A stretch of DNA of 64,000 bases from assembly GCA_905178155.1 (NCBI GenBank), contig CAJINV010000006.1:4703795-4767794 (forward strand), read 5' to 3'. Positions 22,837 through 33,100 of the stretch are shown one piece after another. The notes beneath the pieces were generated by a model, which was not told the DNA's origin, did not search any database, and was given only the letters and a program-made list of their open reading frames with translations. Within the stretch, counting starts at the first letter, position 1, and every line of letters begins with the position of its first letter. Made by a program: the position numbers and the translations under genes. The DNA is from Amoebophrya sp. A120. Lineage: Eukaryota > Sar > Dinophyceae > Syndiniales > Amoebophryaceae.

Positions 22837-25800
22837 ATGGCATCATCCTCCCCCTCCCCCCTGGAAACTTTCATCCAAGCCAACCACGCCCGCCTTTCCC
22901 AGGATATCACAGGAAAAAGTGTTAACGTTTAGCGGAATTTCTGATGCGGCAATGCTAATGCATCGCAAAGCGTGCCCAAATTTGTCATGCATAGCATGCG
23001 CACTAAAGATAGATAGATAGAAAGGCTAAATTTGTGACGCATGGCTGCAATCTGTGAAAACCGTAAACGCTAACGCTTTTTCTGGTGATACCGGATGCCC
23101 TCGCAGTCGGCCTCGCCCGCGGGATCGGCATGTTCCCCGACCCGGAAGGAACCTCAAACACAGACACAGAGAACCAAAATCACGGTCGCAGCAAAGCGAA
23201 TTCCCTCGGGTACGCCCTGACCCCCCACCCGATCCCGAAAAACGGCTACCGTTTTCTGGCTCAGGAAGGCACGCCGCTCAACGTTCTGCTCTACGACGCG
23301 CTTTGTCACGAGCCGGAGGAATTCCTCTACCCCGCGCTGAAAAAAGCCGCAGAGGTGGATGAAATTACGAAAAATTTGATCGACATCGGGAAGAAAATCT
23401 ACAACAACAGCACACGACAGTATAAGAATGAACTCCGGATGTTCATCGTCCGGAACGACTTCATGATCGATCACGATTTCACGCTGAAGCAGATCGAACT
23501 CATATCATTTGTAAAATCGTCCCCACCCGCCCAGAGTCAAGGTTGAAAATGATCTTCTGCTGGACAAATCCACGAGCTGTGGTTGTGGCGCATGACAAGT
23601 TCCGGATCGAAGTGTAGTCGTGTTCAGCACCTAGTTCGGCAGCATCACAGATCCAAGACATTTGCCTGATTCGAGCATCACAAGTGCAGAAATACCCTTG
23701 GAAAACATTTGTAATGGGGCTCCACATGAGAAACATTGTAAGCATGCAGATTTGCATGACAAATCTGCGGTGGGGACGTTTTCACTCAGGATAACCCAAC
23801 ACCTTCGCGGCGTCGTTTCAGGGCATGAGCGACGAGGTGCAGTGGATGCAAGGGTATTTCGCCAAAAAGTGGTTTGGAGGAAGAGCTTATCAAATGTATA
23901 AAATGTCTGGGTCTGGAAGGTTGGCTTGTGATGCTAACTTTGGACTCTAAAAAAATCTGTATTGCATGACCAGCAAGAGGAGTCTAGTTTGTGCTATGCG
24001 GGGAGGGCATTTGTCATGCGGAGTAGGCATCAGGAAGGCCTCTAAAAATCTGTGACGCCATTACAGACATCCTGGGTCATGCAAAATATGCATGACAAAC
24101 CCGGCAACATTCCAGACCCAGACACTTTTGCACTTGATAGACCTGAGAACCAGAATCTTCTCTCCCATCATCACCAGCCGTGCTTCGCGAGTCAGGAACA
24201 GCAGCAGAAAACGATCATCGCCTGTCGAAAGGGGGAGCGCGAGCAGGTGGATGCGGTAGAAGACGAAATATTCGACGTAAACGCGGAGTTTGCTCAACCG
24301 CAAACCAGAAGTCCATTTTCCTCCACAACGATGGCGGGTTTTGGAACGGCGTTTCGGGATCTGAGGACGGCCTATGAGGCGATGTTTTTCAGTTCAACGA
24401 CAAGCAGAGCTGGTCCTAGCAACGGGAACGGCGCATCAACATCGCCATCTGGTCGAAGATCAGCCTTGACCAACAGTTCCTCAAACAACCCCTTTGCCGT
24501 TCTTTTCATCGCGGATGACGACGAACGAAACGAGCTGGATCACAGGAAGATGTACGAAATGCAAATATGTGTACTTGGTCTGGAATGATCCGAGTTTGTG
24601 ATGCGAATTCTACATCATGACAAAATCTCTCATGTATGGCCAGCAAAAGGCCAGACTTCTTGTCACCGAAAGAGGAGATTTGTCATGTGGATTATGCATT
24701 GGTAATGGTCTGCAGATGCACCAGTGGTGTACCTGCTCGAAGTCTGTGATGCTAGGGCTTGCATTCCAGGCGATCTGGGTCAGGCAAAAACCGCACGACA
24801 AATCTTGCATTCTTCCCTTCCGAGACCACATATCTGCGTTTGATAAGATGGAGCTCGCCATCCTAGAGCACAGCGACATGATCTGCATCCGACGGTCCTT
24901 TGCCGCGGTTTCGGAAGAATTCGCCAACGGAGATTTGGTTCTGGAAGAAGGGAGCAACGCCCTGTACTTTTTCGGGACGGAGGGGAACGGGATGTTAGCG
25001 AGCAGCGGTACGAAAATACATGCGGATTTGCAAGCACAGCATCAGCATGCTCCCTCCCTGAAACCAAAATCCGCAGTGGAAATATGAGAATGCACAACTT
25101 CATCCCCTCGACGTCCCCGTCATTTGTCATGCAAAATACCAAATCCCCCCTTTGCCTGTTGGCACTTTTCGCATTACACGTTCTGGAACATCAAGAAGCT
25201 CAAACAAAACCACAAGCCTTGGTCGTGAATTTGTCATGCAAGATCTGCACGGTTGCCAACGCTTGTATTGCTGTTTGTGCCATGCAAATGATTAAGGGGG
25301 CTGTGCACCTTCATAGGAAATTGTCGCTGTCTACTACCGCTCCGGTTACTGGCTATCCTGTGCAAAAGTATCGTACTCGTAGCAATTGCAATCATGCATC
25401 ACAAATTTTTTTCTCAAGGTAAATCCGCATCACAGATTTTACTTCTCATGCTGAGAAAATTTGTAATGCATTTATACGAGTACGATGCTTTTGCAATTCA
25501 TACTGGCCAGACCACTACAAAAACCCGAAAAACCCGGCGGCTGATTTTTGGGGCGTCCGGTACTTTTTGGAGAAATCTCGCGCGGCGAAAGTTCCCTCTG
25601 TTCTCGGCCAACTGGTCGGGCAAAAGAAGATCCAGCAACTGCTAGCACTGTACGCCAGCGCGAACTTGGACTTCAGGATACGAAGGATTTCCGCAAGTGC
25701 TTCTGCTGGTGCTGGTCAAAGCATGACAGACCGGACCTCAGCGTACCAAAGCCGCAACACAAGTTCCGCGACGATGATCGTGAAACACAGCTACCAAAAG

Positions 25801-27743
25801 TTCATCACGGAGAACAGGTACGGATCGCAAAAGGTATCGTACTGTCATTCTAGTATCACTGCAGTTTGTGCATGGCAAATCTCCTTCCCGAACTAAATCT
25901 GCATGAGAAACGAGTAGATTAAGATTTTCCTTTTCCAGCTTGCTAAGCGAATAACTTGTGTTGCAATTACTACTAAGCGCGATCCTTTTGCCACCTATAC
26001 TAGTGGCTTCATGGCAATTTTGGAAAAACTCCTCCCATTCTTCGCCGAGCAGTTCGACCCGTCCGAGGAAATCGAAAAGCACCTCAGCCGGAGATTGGAA
26101 CGCCGTGAGCTCGATCTTCTCCGCGAGATGGCGCCGATGGTGATGCATTTTTGCAGCACCATCAACAAGGACCACCACGAAGGGAGAATAATCCACGGGG
26201 ACGAGTCCAAAAACTTCGCGGACCACCACCCCCAGGCCTACGCGACCCTGGTTTCTTTTCTCCCCAATCTGGCGAAACCGTTGCTAAACGTGAACGATTA
26301 TCCTGTGCAAAAGTATAATCGTACTCGTATTGCAGTCATGCAGCGCAAATCTTTTTCTTAAGGTAAATGCGCATTACAAATTTTATTTCTCATGCTGAGG
26401 AAATTTGTAAATAATGCATTGATACGAGTACGATACTTTTGCAGTTCATAGCGATTACGTGATGAAGTCGCAGATCGAGGGTTCCGGCGCGGTCATTGTC
26501 GGGGTTGAGTTGGTATGAACTGCAAAAGCATCGTAGTAGAATAAATTGAAATTGCATTACAAATTAGCCCAGCACTACAAATTAAATTTTGAATTTGTAA
26601 TGCTGGTTTGCCTTGAAAATTTGTAAATGCATAAATGCAATTACTACGAGAACGATACTTTTGCAGTGGATAGTTGGGGGACATTTTGGCGGAAGCGGTT
26701 AGGTACGCACTGTAAAAGTATCGTACTACTATAAATCGCAACACAAATTGGGTCAGCATTACATACAATTTGAGTCTGTAATGCTGATTGTCCTAACCAG
26801 CTAGATTTGTAATGCATAACTGCGATTACTACGAGCGCGATGCTTTTGCATAGGATATTAGGCAGTTGGTGCACAAAATTTTCGAGAATCACGGATTGAT
26901 TGACGAGGAAATTGATCCGTTGTTGCTGAAGAAGAAAATGACGAACAAATCGGCTAGCCAAGAGTTGGAGGAGGAATTTGGAATTGGGATGTTGAATACC
27001 AATGTCGGGGTGGAAAACGAAGGGGAGAGCTCCGCGAAATTTTCGAAAAAGTACTACGAAGAAATCACCAGAAAAGCGAAAAACCTCTCCGAGTTCATCA
27101 TCATGAGGAAGGTGAAGTGCCCGAGCTTCCTCTCCCCGGTCTTGATCCCGAAATTGAGCCAAATCATCTTGAGGAAGGATGCAATCGGGGAGCTGGGGAT
27201 TTTCAGTTGCTTCATCGGAGGCCGGAACGGACAGCTATCCAGGAAAAAACAACCATCCCCATCGATTTTATGCATCACAAACACAGGACTTCATACATGT
27301 TTTGCATGACAAATTGGATGGGGATGGTTGTTTTTTTGTGGATAGCAGTGCTTGAAAAACTACAGCTACGGTATCCTGATGAAAAACGTCCCCACACCAG
27401 AGTTGTCATGCAGATTTGCAATGACAAAGACATTTGTGATGCGCATACCCATGGTAGACATTTCCAATCGTGTTTTGGAATTTGTGATGCTGAGAACAGG
27501 ATAAGCAGATGGATCTGCGATGCGGCTGCACTTGCTACCTTGCACTACACTACGGAGTGCAACTTGTCATGCGCGACTCCCAAAACTCCTAGGCTTGCGT
27601 TGCAAAATCCCCATCTTGACTATGGGGTGGGTACATTTTTACACAGAATATACGGGCACTTGGTGCGGAGCAAGGGGGTGAAAACGGATCAGGGCGGGGT
27701 GTTTCTCGGACATGCGACGCTGGATGCGCCGGTTTTGGTTTGA
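22837..27743 (+). CDS. GSS: Glutathione synthetase (eukaryotic type)
   Basis: ATP-dependent ligase joining gamma-glutamylcysteine and glycine, cytosolic by family. Exons 22837-22904, 23096-23502, 23799-23887, 24145-24552, 24851-25081, 25320-25353, 25508-25818, 26005-26298, 26456-26513, 26678-26703, 26863-27235, 27350-27371 and 27656-27743 (TGA): 802 residues, against about 470 for most homologues. Family motifs appear only after IE removal: LKQIELNTFAASF (substrate loop), AVYYRSGYWPDHY, DAIGELGIFSCFIG and the C-terminal GHLVRSK...GGVFLGHATLDAP. The extra length is low-complexity insertion (His/Gln- and Ser-rich after exon 3). Oddity: the ATP-binding Gly-rich loop, usually KPQREGGGNN, reads KSQIEGSGAVIV across an exon join. 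Start is the first ATG that leads into FIQANHARLSQDAL. Confidence 0.93.
22905..23090. mobile_element. Introner element, family H (GSS)
   Basis: TATCACAGGAAAAAGTGTTAA to GCTAACGCTTTTTCTGGTGATA-like; repeat CAGGA/CCGGA. Contains a short GATA microsatellite. Joins RLSQD to ALAVGLA. Confidence 0.93.
23503..23793. mobile_element. Introner element, family G (GSS)
   Basis: TATCATTTGTAAAATCGTCC to GACGTTTTCACTCAGGATA with CCCACC/GGTGGG arms; repeat ACTCA/ACCCA. Removal rebuilds QIELNTFAASF, the strongest proof of the cut site. Confidence 0.95.
23888..24139. mobile_element. Introner element, family A (GSS)
   Basis: TATCAAATGTATAAAATGTC to CACTTTTGCACTTGATA; repeat GAGCT/GACCT. Joins WFGGRA to ENQNLL. 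Confidence 0.92.
24553..24845. mobile_element. Introner element, family A, diverged (GSS)
   Basis: TACGAAATGCAAATATGTG to TATCTGCGTTTGATA; the GGTCTGG block is degraded on both sides, yet the repeat AGATG/AGATG is perfect. Joins LDHRKM to ELAIL. Confidence 0.88.
25082..25315. mobile_element. Introner element, family E (GSS)
   Basis: TATGAGAATGCACAAC to GCTGTGCACCTTCATA; 4-bp repeat GGAA (a 5-bp one is not perfect). Removal with resumption at 25320 gives VEIVAVYYRSGYWP. Confidence 0.92.
25354..25502. mobile_element. Introner element, family B (GSS)
   Basis: TATCCTGTGCAAAAGTATCG to GCTTTTGCAATTCATA; repeat CTGGC/CTGGC. Lies 34 nt after the previous element and splits the SGYWPDHY motif. Confidence 0.95.
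25819..25999. mobile_element. Introner element, family B, diverged (GSS)
   Basis: TACGGATCGCAAAAGGTATCG to CCTTTTGCCACCTATA; repeat worn to ACAGG/CTAGT. Frame is kept whichever copy is retained. Confidence 0.82.
26299..26450. mobile_element. Introner element, family B (GSS)
   Basis: TATCCTGTGCAAAAGTATAATCG to ACTTTTGCAGTTCATA; repeat ACGAT/GCGAT. Removal gives NDYVMKSQIEG at the ATP loop. Confidence 0.93.
26514..26672. mobile_element. Introner element, family B (GSS)
   Basis: TATGAACTGCAAAAGCATCG to ACTTTTGCAGTGGATA; repeat GTTGG/GTTGG. Joins VGVELG to DILAEAV. Confidence 0.93.
26704..26857. mobile_element. Introner element, family B (GSS)
   Basis: TACGCACTGTAAAAGTATCG to GCTTTTGCATAGGATA; repeat TTAGG/TTAGG. 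One register is GT-AG. Lies 26 nt of exon after the preceding copy. Confidence 0.93.
27236..27344. mobile_element. Introner element, family C (GSS)
   Basis: TATCCAGGAAAAAACAACC to GTTGTTTTTTTGTGGATA; repeat ACAGC/GCAGT. Joins GGRNGQ to LKNYSYG. Confidence 0.92.
27372..27650. mobile_element. Introner element, family G (GSS)
   Basis: TATCCTGATGAAAAACGTCC to GTACATTTTTACACAGAATA; repeat TACGG/TACGG. Removal rebuilds the C-terminal YGHLVRSK motif. Confidence 0.95.
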
Positions 27744-28385
27744 TGAGGCGTTTCATGAGCAACTAGAAATAGTTGAGGCAAATAAACCAGGTTTTGCTAT
27801 GAAGCTCAAGCTACTTCAACTATATGGATGTCGATGTTGTCGAATTTTGCTCCCTGACGTATCTCTGTCAGGCTGTACTAAAAAAATGGACGGACGCAAA
27901 AAACATCTCAAGAAGTGAAAAACACAGTGAATTTCTCGAAATATGGTGTGTTTCGGTTATGGTTTTTTTTGAAAAGCTTCTGCTTCTCGTACACCACTTT
28001 GCTTTTGCGTTTTCTTTGATTTTTTTCGTACACTACGAACGAGGTTGACTACAGAGCGATGGTTTTTTCTTGAAGAGCGACAAATCATCTACAACTTCAC
28101 CATCATCGTCTTTGTGAAGACTCACAAAGCATGTAATTTTCCGTTCCATACAAGCAAGCCACGAAACGTTTTTGGTTCCGTCGTTCCCTGTTATGGTTCA
28201 CGATCCTCGCAGAGATCCTAGCAAACCGCCCTTGTGGGCGCTTTGCTTCCAGACGTGCGTAAGTAGTTCTCCTCGACGTCCCCCGTGTAAAGATAATCAT
28301 TTATCGTTGCAATTGCAAAAGAGGCGCAGGCGTTCGTACAAGAACTTCTGCGCTCCAAAATCTAACGAGACAACCCAAGAGCAAG
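27744..28385. other. Intergenic
   Basis: Gene-poor, T-rich, nothing recognised. Confidence 0.6.
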
Positions 28386-29432
28386 ATGACAACTACCGTT
28401 TCTGACACAACTGCCGCTCCTCCGTCTGCTTCTCCACCGACGATAGAAGGAGACTCGTCCTCACCAAAAGCCAAAATCCTCGATGGCAAAGGTTGCGCGG
28501 CGCAAATAAGGTTGGAAATCAAACAGGAAGTGGAGGAGATTTTGGCGAAATCTTCCAAAACACCAGCACCACAACACCATCTTCCCCCCGGCCTCGCGGT
28601 CATTCTAGTTGGAGAACGACCGGACTCCGCCACCTACGTGCGGAACAAGACGAAAGCGTGTGTCGAATGCGGCTTCCACGTGGAGGACTTCAAATTGGAA
28701 GAGTCGACATCGGAACAGGAGCTATTGACTTTGATGGACAAGTTGAATTTTGACGAAACTTTTCACGGAATTCTAGTCCAACTCCCACTACCGAGCCACA
28801 TCAACGCACACAAAGTGTTGGAAAGAATACGAGTGGAGAAGGACGTGGACGGATTTTTAGCCTACAACCTGGGTTGTTTAGCCGCCCGGGACCGGCATCC
28901 ATCCGCGACGGCGTGCACGCCCGCTGGGGTTTTGGAGTTGTTGAAGCGGAATAACATTGAAATCGCCGGGAAAAAAGTGGTGATTCTAGGGAGGTCGAAC
29001 ATCGTCGGAATCCCATTGGCGTTACTCATGCTGCACAGCGACGCAACGGTGGTGATTTGCCACAGCAAAACGCCAGATTTGGAAACCGAGTGTAAGCAGG
29101 CGGACATCCTTTGTTGCGCCATGGGGAAAGCCGAGTTTATTGACCAGCAGAGCTTCATTAAGGAAAACGCGGTGGTGGTGGACATCGGAATAAATTCGAA
29201 AGACGCGCCGGAGTTGAAAAAGGGATATCGGCTGTGCGGGGATGTGAAATTTGACGAAATTGCGAAAGTTGCGTCTTTCATCACCCCGGTTCCGGGTGGG
29301 GTTGGGCCCATGACAATTGCGATGCTGTTGAAAAACACGCTGGAGTTGTGGAAGAGGTCGAGAATTGTGGAGGGTGTGATTGAGAATGAATGCGAAGTAG
29401 GACAGGATGAAATGCTGAAGAAGGCAGCATGA
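28386..29432 (+). CDS. folD: Methylenetetrahydrofolate dehydrogenase/cyclohydrolase (FolD type)
   Basis: 348 residues, uninterrupted from ATG to TGA. Bifunctional: NADP-dependent oxidation of 5,10-methylene-THF to methenyl-THF, then hydrolysis to 10-formyl-THF, feeding purine and formate metabolism. Family motifs in order: a catalytic Tyr-Lys pair in YVRNKTKAC, VQLPLPSHIN, KDVDGF, TPAGVLELL, the Rossmann motif GRSNIVGIPLALL, CHSKT, DIGIN and the C-terminal TPVPGGVGPMT. Length fits the mono-chain FolD family plus a 30-residue Ser/Pro-rich N-terminal extension, which is not clearly a targeting peptide. It is the only well-conserved enzyme here with no introner, either spared or retroposed. Confidence 0.97.
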   Translation: MTTTVSDTTAAPPSASPPTIEGDSSSPKAKILDGKGCAAQIRLEIKQEVEEILAKSSKTPAPQHHLPPGLAVILVGERPDSATYVRNKTKACVECGFHVEDFKLEESTSEQELLTLMDKLNFDETFHGILVQLPLPSHINAHKVLERIRVEKDVDGFLAYNLGCLAARDRHPSATACTPAGVLELLKRNNIEIAGKKVVILGRSNIVGIPLALLMLHSDATVVICHSKTPDLETECKQADILCCAMGKAEFIDQQSFIKENAVVVDIGINSKDAPELKKGYRLCGDVKFDEIAKVASFITPVPGGVGPMTIAMLLKNTLELWKRSRIVEGVIENECEVGQDEMLKKAA

Positions 29433-30190
29433 AAGTCATGTAATGTGTCACGTCTACCAACATGATTATCTGCAAGCAAGAAACATCATCAGTTTTTGCA
29501 ATAGAATCACATCACACCTTACTTCACAGCTTCATCTTGTACTTGTTTTCTGGTTGTTCGCCACCAATCTGTTTCAAATTGATGTCGATTCGGTAAAAGC
29601 CGGTGCCGGTCCGATGATAGATTCGCGTCGGTACAAGTAACAAGCTGTATTTACACCAGCTGATGAACTATTTGCACGTGGTATCAATATCTGTAGCGTA
29701 GGCGTCAGCTAATTGTGAACTGCAAAGTTAAAGAACTCGAACTTGTCTTGCATTTTTTGAAAGTGTTGAGCAACAGGTTATCAGCATTCTGCTGCTCCGC
29801 CTGCGATTTGAATTCCTTGAAAAAAGATGTCGGTTCGTACTCAACACCTTGCTGTCGTTCTTATCCATCGTAGTACTATTCGTGCGCAATCATCAGAGTC
29901 GTTCAGCTCACCAAAAACATCTGGCTACTCTCAGCTACTTTCAACATATTCGTGCTCGTAAATCATTGCAGCGGCCCTAAACAATACAACCCCTTACCTC
30001 GTCCCCAGTTTACTCTTTCATGATCAACATGTGCGCATTTTTTGTAATGCAGCTGCGCTAGCGCCGTCTTATTTTTCAAAATCCTTACCGTTACCCGATT
30101 ATCTTCGCATTCGCATTTGTTACGTCCTCATAACCAGAACTTGAAGTACTACCGTTGGTCCCCATAGACACAAAGAATAAAAAATCGAAG
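29433..30190. other. Intergenic
   Basis: About 760 bp, AT-rich, no supportable gene or introner. Confidence 0.6.
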
Positions 30191-33100
30191 ATGTTTCTCC
30201 GTCGTCTCTTTAGTAAGCTGGGGGGGGACAAGAGCAAACCCCCACCAGCTGAAGACGAGGATTCCGACGTTGAGGAAGCTGCAGGACCACAAGATAACCA
30301 CCAGCAGCTTTCGATTTCTCTCCCGTCTGAACAACAAACCCCAAGCGACGTTCAACCATCTTCACCGAACTCGCAGTCCAGAGCGATTGTGACTGCCAGT
30401 TCCCCCTCCGCCATGTCCGTGCCCCAAAGCTACCTCCAGCAACTGCAATCTCCACAGCGCTCCAACAGCATGAAGGGGAATCTGGTCATCACCCAGCACG
30501 ACGAAGACTTAGATTCCGACGACCGAGAATTCAAACGGTTGTCCCAACGGAAGAGAAACAAGGTCGACCACAAGGGCCGGCCAGTTTTGTACTCCGATGT
30601 CCGCAGGTTCACGGAATACCGGCTCCACGACCGCGTTTCGGTTTTCAAGCGGCTCCAGCAAGCGAAAGCAGAGAATCTCTACAGTCGGGACATCGGGGGG
30701 AATGATGATATGTACGTGCCGAAATTGCACCGAATGCACAGTCAGATCGTGCTATCCACAGTAAATTTCCCGTACACGTAGACGTACAAATGGAAATGCT
30801 GTCTCTGCATGACAAAACTTGGCTCCGATCCTAGTTTAGCATGACAAGTGCTACACGCCGAATTGGCGAAATTTGTGATGCACTTTGTACATGTACGGGA
30901 AATTTGTATTGCATACGTGCACGGGAAGTGGGTGCCGGGGATCATCATCGAGGAAACGGATGGGAATATCCGGATAAAACTCGGTCGGACTGGGAAAAAC
31001 GACACCCGATGGATGCCGAGAAACTCCGCGAATATTCTCCCGAAGAAGCTGTTTATCGAGAAATTATTCGATAAAGAGATGAAAAAACTGAAAAAGGGAA
31101 AGTACTCTGCTGAAGCGGCAGAAGAAGCTTTACAGCGCATGTCCTACGCGGAACGGCTGATGCAGTCACAGCAAGTCACCGGCCGCTCCGGCACGAAAGA
31201 GTCAGTTTTGACGTTCACGGCGAACAAACAAAACGCCGCAGAGATGAAAGATGAGATGAGGAGATCGCTGTTGAATTCCAGCGACGGCTACGGTTTCCAC
31301 GCCCAGCACCTGCAGCAAATAACCGACTTGTTTGGGGAAAAGCTCTGGTATGCGGAGGATTATGTGGAGAAAATTAAGCCCGGGGATATGTCTGAGGACG
31401 AGGAGGATGAGGAAGAGGATGGTGGTCGTGCACTAGCGGAACAAAAGCCCGACGGGAGTGCAGCGGGCACGGGGAGTGGAGATATGCCCGGGACTGGGTC
31501 CGGGAAGCCAGGGACAGGGACGAGTGGAAAGCCAGGCACAGGATCCGGGAGTAGTCCGAGTAACAAAGACCAGGCGAAATCGAAAAGCACAGGTCTTGCG
31601 ATTAAAGACAAAAGTCCAGAAAAGAACTTCCAACTCGCCAACCTCCACGGGTTCGACCGACCAAAAGATGTTGATGGCGACCTCAGCTCCTACAACTCCG
31701 ACGAGGAGCAAACCATCTATGGCGCTCTCAACTGTTACATTCTCAACTGTTACATGAATTTGTGATGCAAGAATAGAACAGGTGAGACGGAGAACCATGC
31801 GCGTCTTGCATTACAGGTTTGATCCGGATTGCAGTGCTATTTAGCCTTCCGAGAATTTGTCATGCGAAGCAGCTTGATCGTCTGGCGGGTCATGGTCATT
31901 TTGCATGACAAATCATGTAACAGTTGAGAATGTAACGGTTGAGAACCCCATACCGTCCATTCCAACGGTTTGATTGTCGGGGACATGCAGTCTTTTTTCG
32001 TAAAAGTGTATCAAAGTGAAAAATGAAGCCCTCCCAATATTGAAACGGAAATTTCTGTTGCTGGATTTGTGTACACAAATCACCGCTGTATTGCAGCAAG
32101 CGCTTGCAGGCATTTCCTAGGACTGGTTAGGTATGCAAAAGGCTAGCACTCAGGCATGACAAACAGCTTTGCAGTAGGCAAAAGCGCATGACAGATTAGC
32201 TGTGGAACGAATGCGCCACACGGCTCCACTTGCCTCATATGCAAGACAAAGCTGATCTGTGGCCACAAATCAGCATCACAAATTTCATTGTGAGCATGGG
32301 AAGGAGGGATTTTTCCTTACGATAAAGTGAAATGCACGTTTTCCGGGAACATGGATGAATTAGCAACGCATGTGCAAGAATTCCGGAAAATGATCCGGAA
32401 CCGGGAGCGGGAAGAGCAGGCGAACCGGGAATCCACGGTCCGCCAGGGCCGGGTGAAATTTCGGAAGTTGAAGAAATTTCTCTTCCCCGAACCTCCGCCG
32501 CCGAGACGAGAGCCGCCGAAAATTGTGTTCGTCGAGGATTTGGTAGCCGATGTGTCGATATGCATTGCAAAATTGTCGTACTCGTATTGCAGTCATGCAT
32601 TACAAATCTTGTTCTTTAGGTAGATCCGCATTACAAACTTTATTTCCCATGCTGAGGAAATTTGTATATGCATTTAAATACGAGTACGATGCTTTTGCAG
32701 TTCATAGTCGAAGAAGGAGAATAAGCACGGCGGGTGGATAAAGCTGTTGACGAATTACTCCACGGCAGACCCGTACGAAACGTTTATGATCCGGCAGCCG
32801 GAAAAGATCAATGGGGTGGTGAGAGATGAATTCGCGATCGCGAATGTCATGATGAAAAACGCCGGATTGAAGATGTCGAATTCTAGGCCGGTCACGCCGA
32901 AAATGAAGGTCGTGAAAAGGAAAAGTAGTCGGGACAACATTTTGGAAGAGTCGCATGGCGTTCTTGGGGCGATAGAAAACGGGGAAAACAACTTGGCGCC
33001 GGTGGCGACAGAGGGTAGTACCGGAGGTGAACAGGTTCCATCTATCAAATGTAAAAATGTCTGGGTCTGGAAGAATCCAACTTGTCATGCTGGTTTTGGA

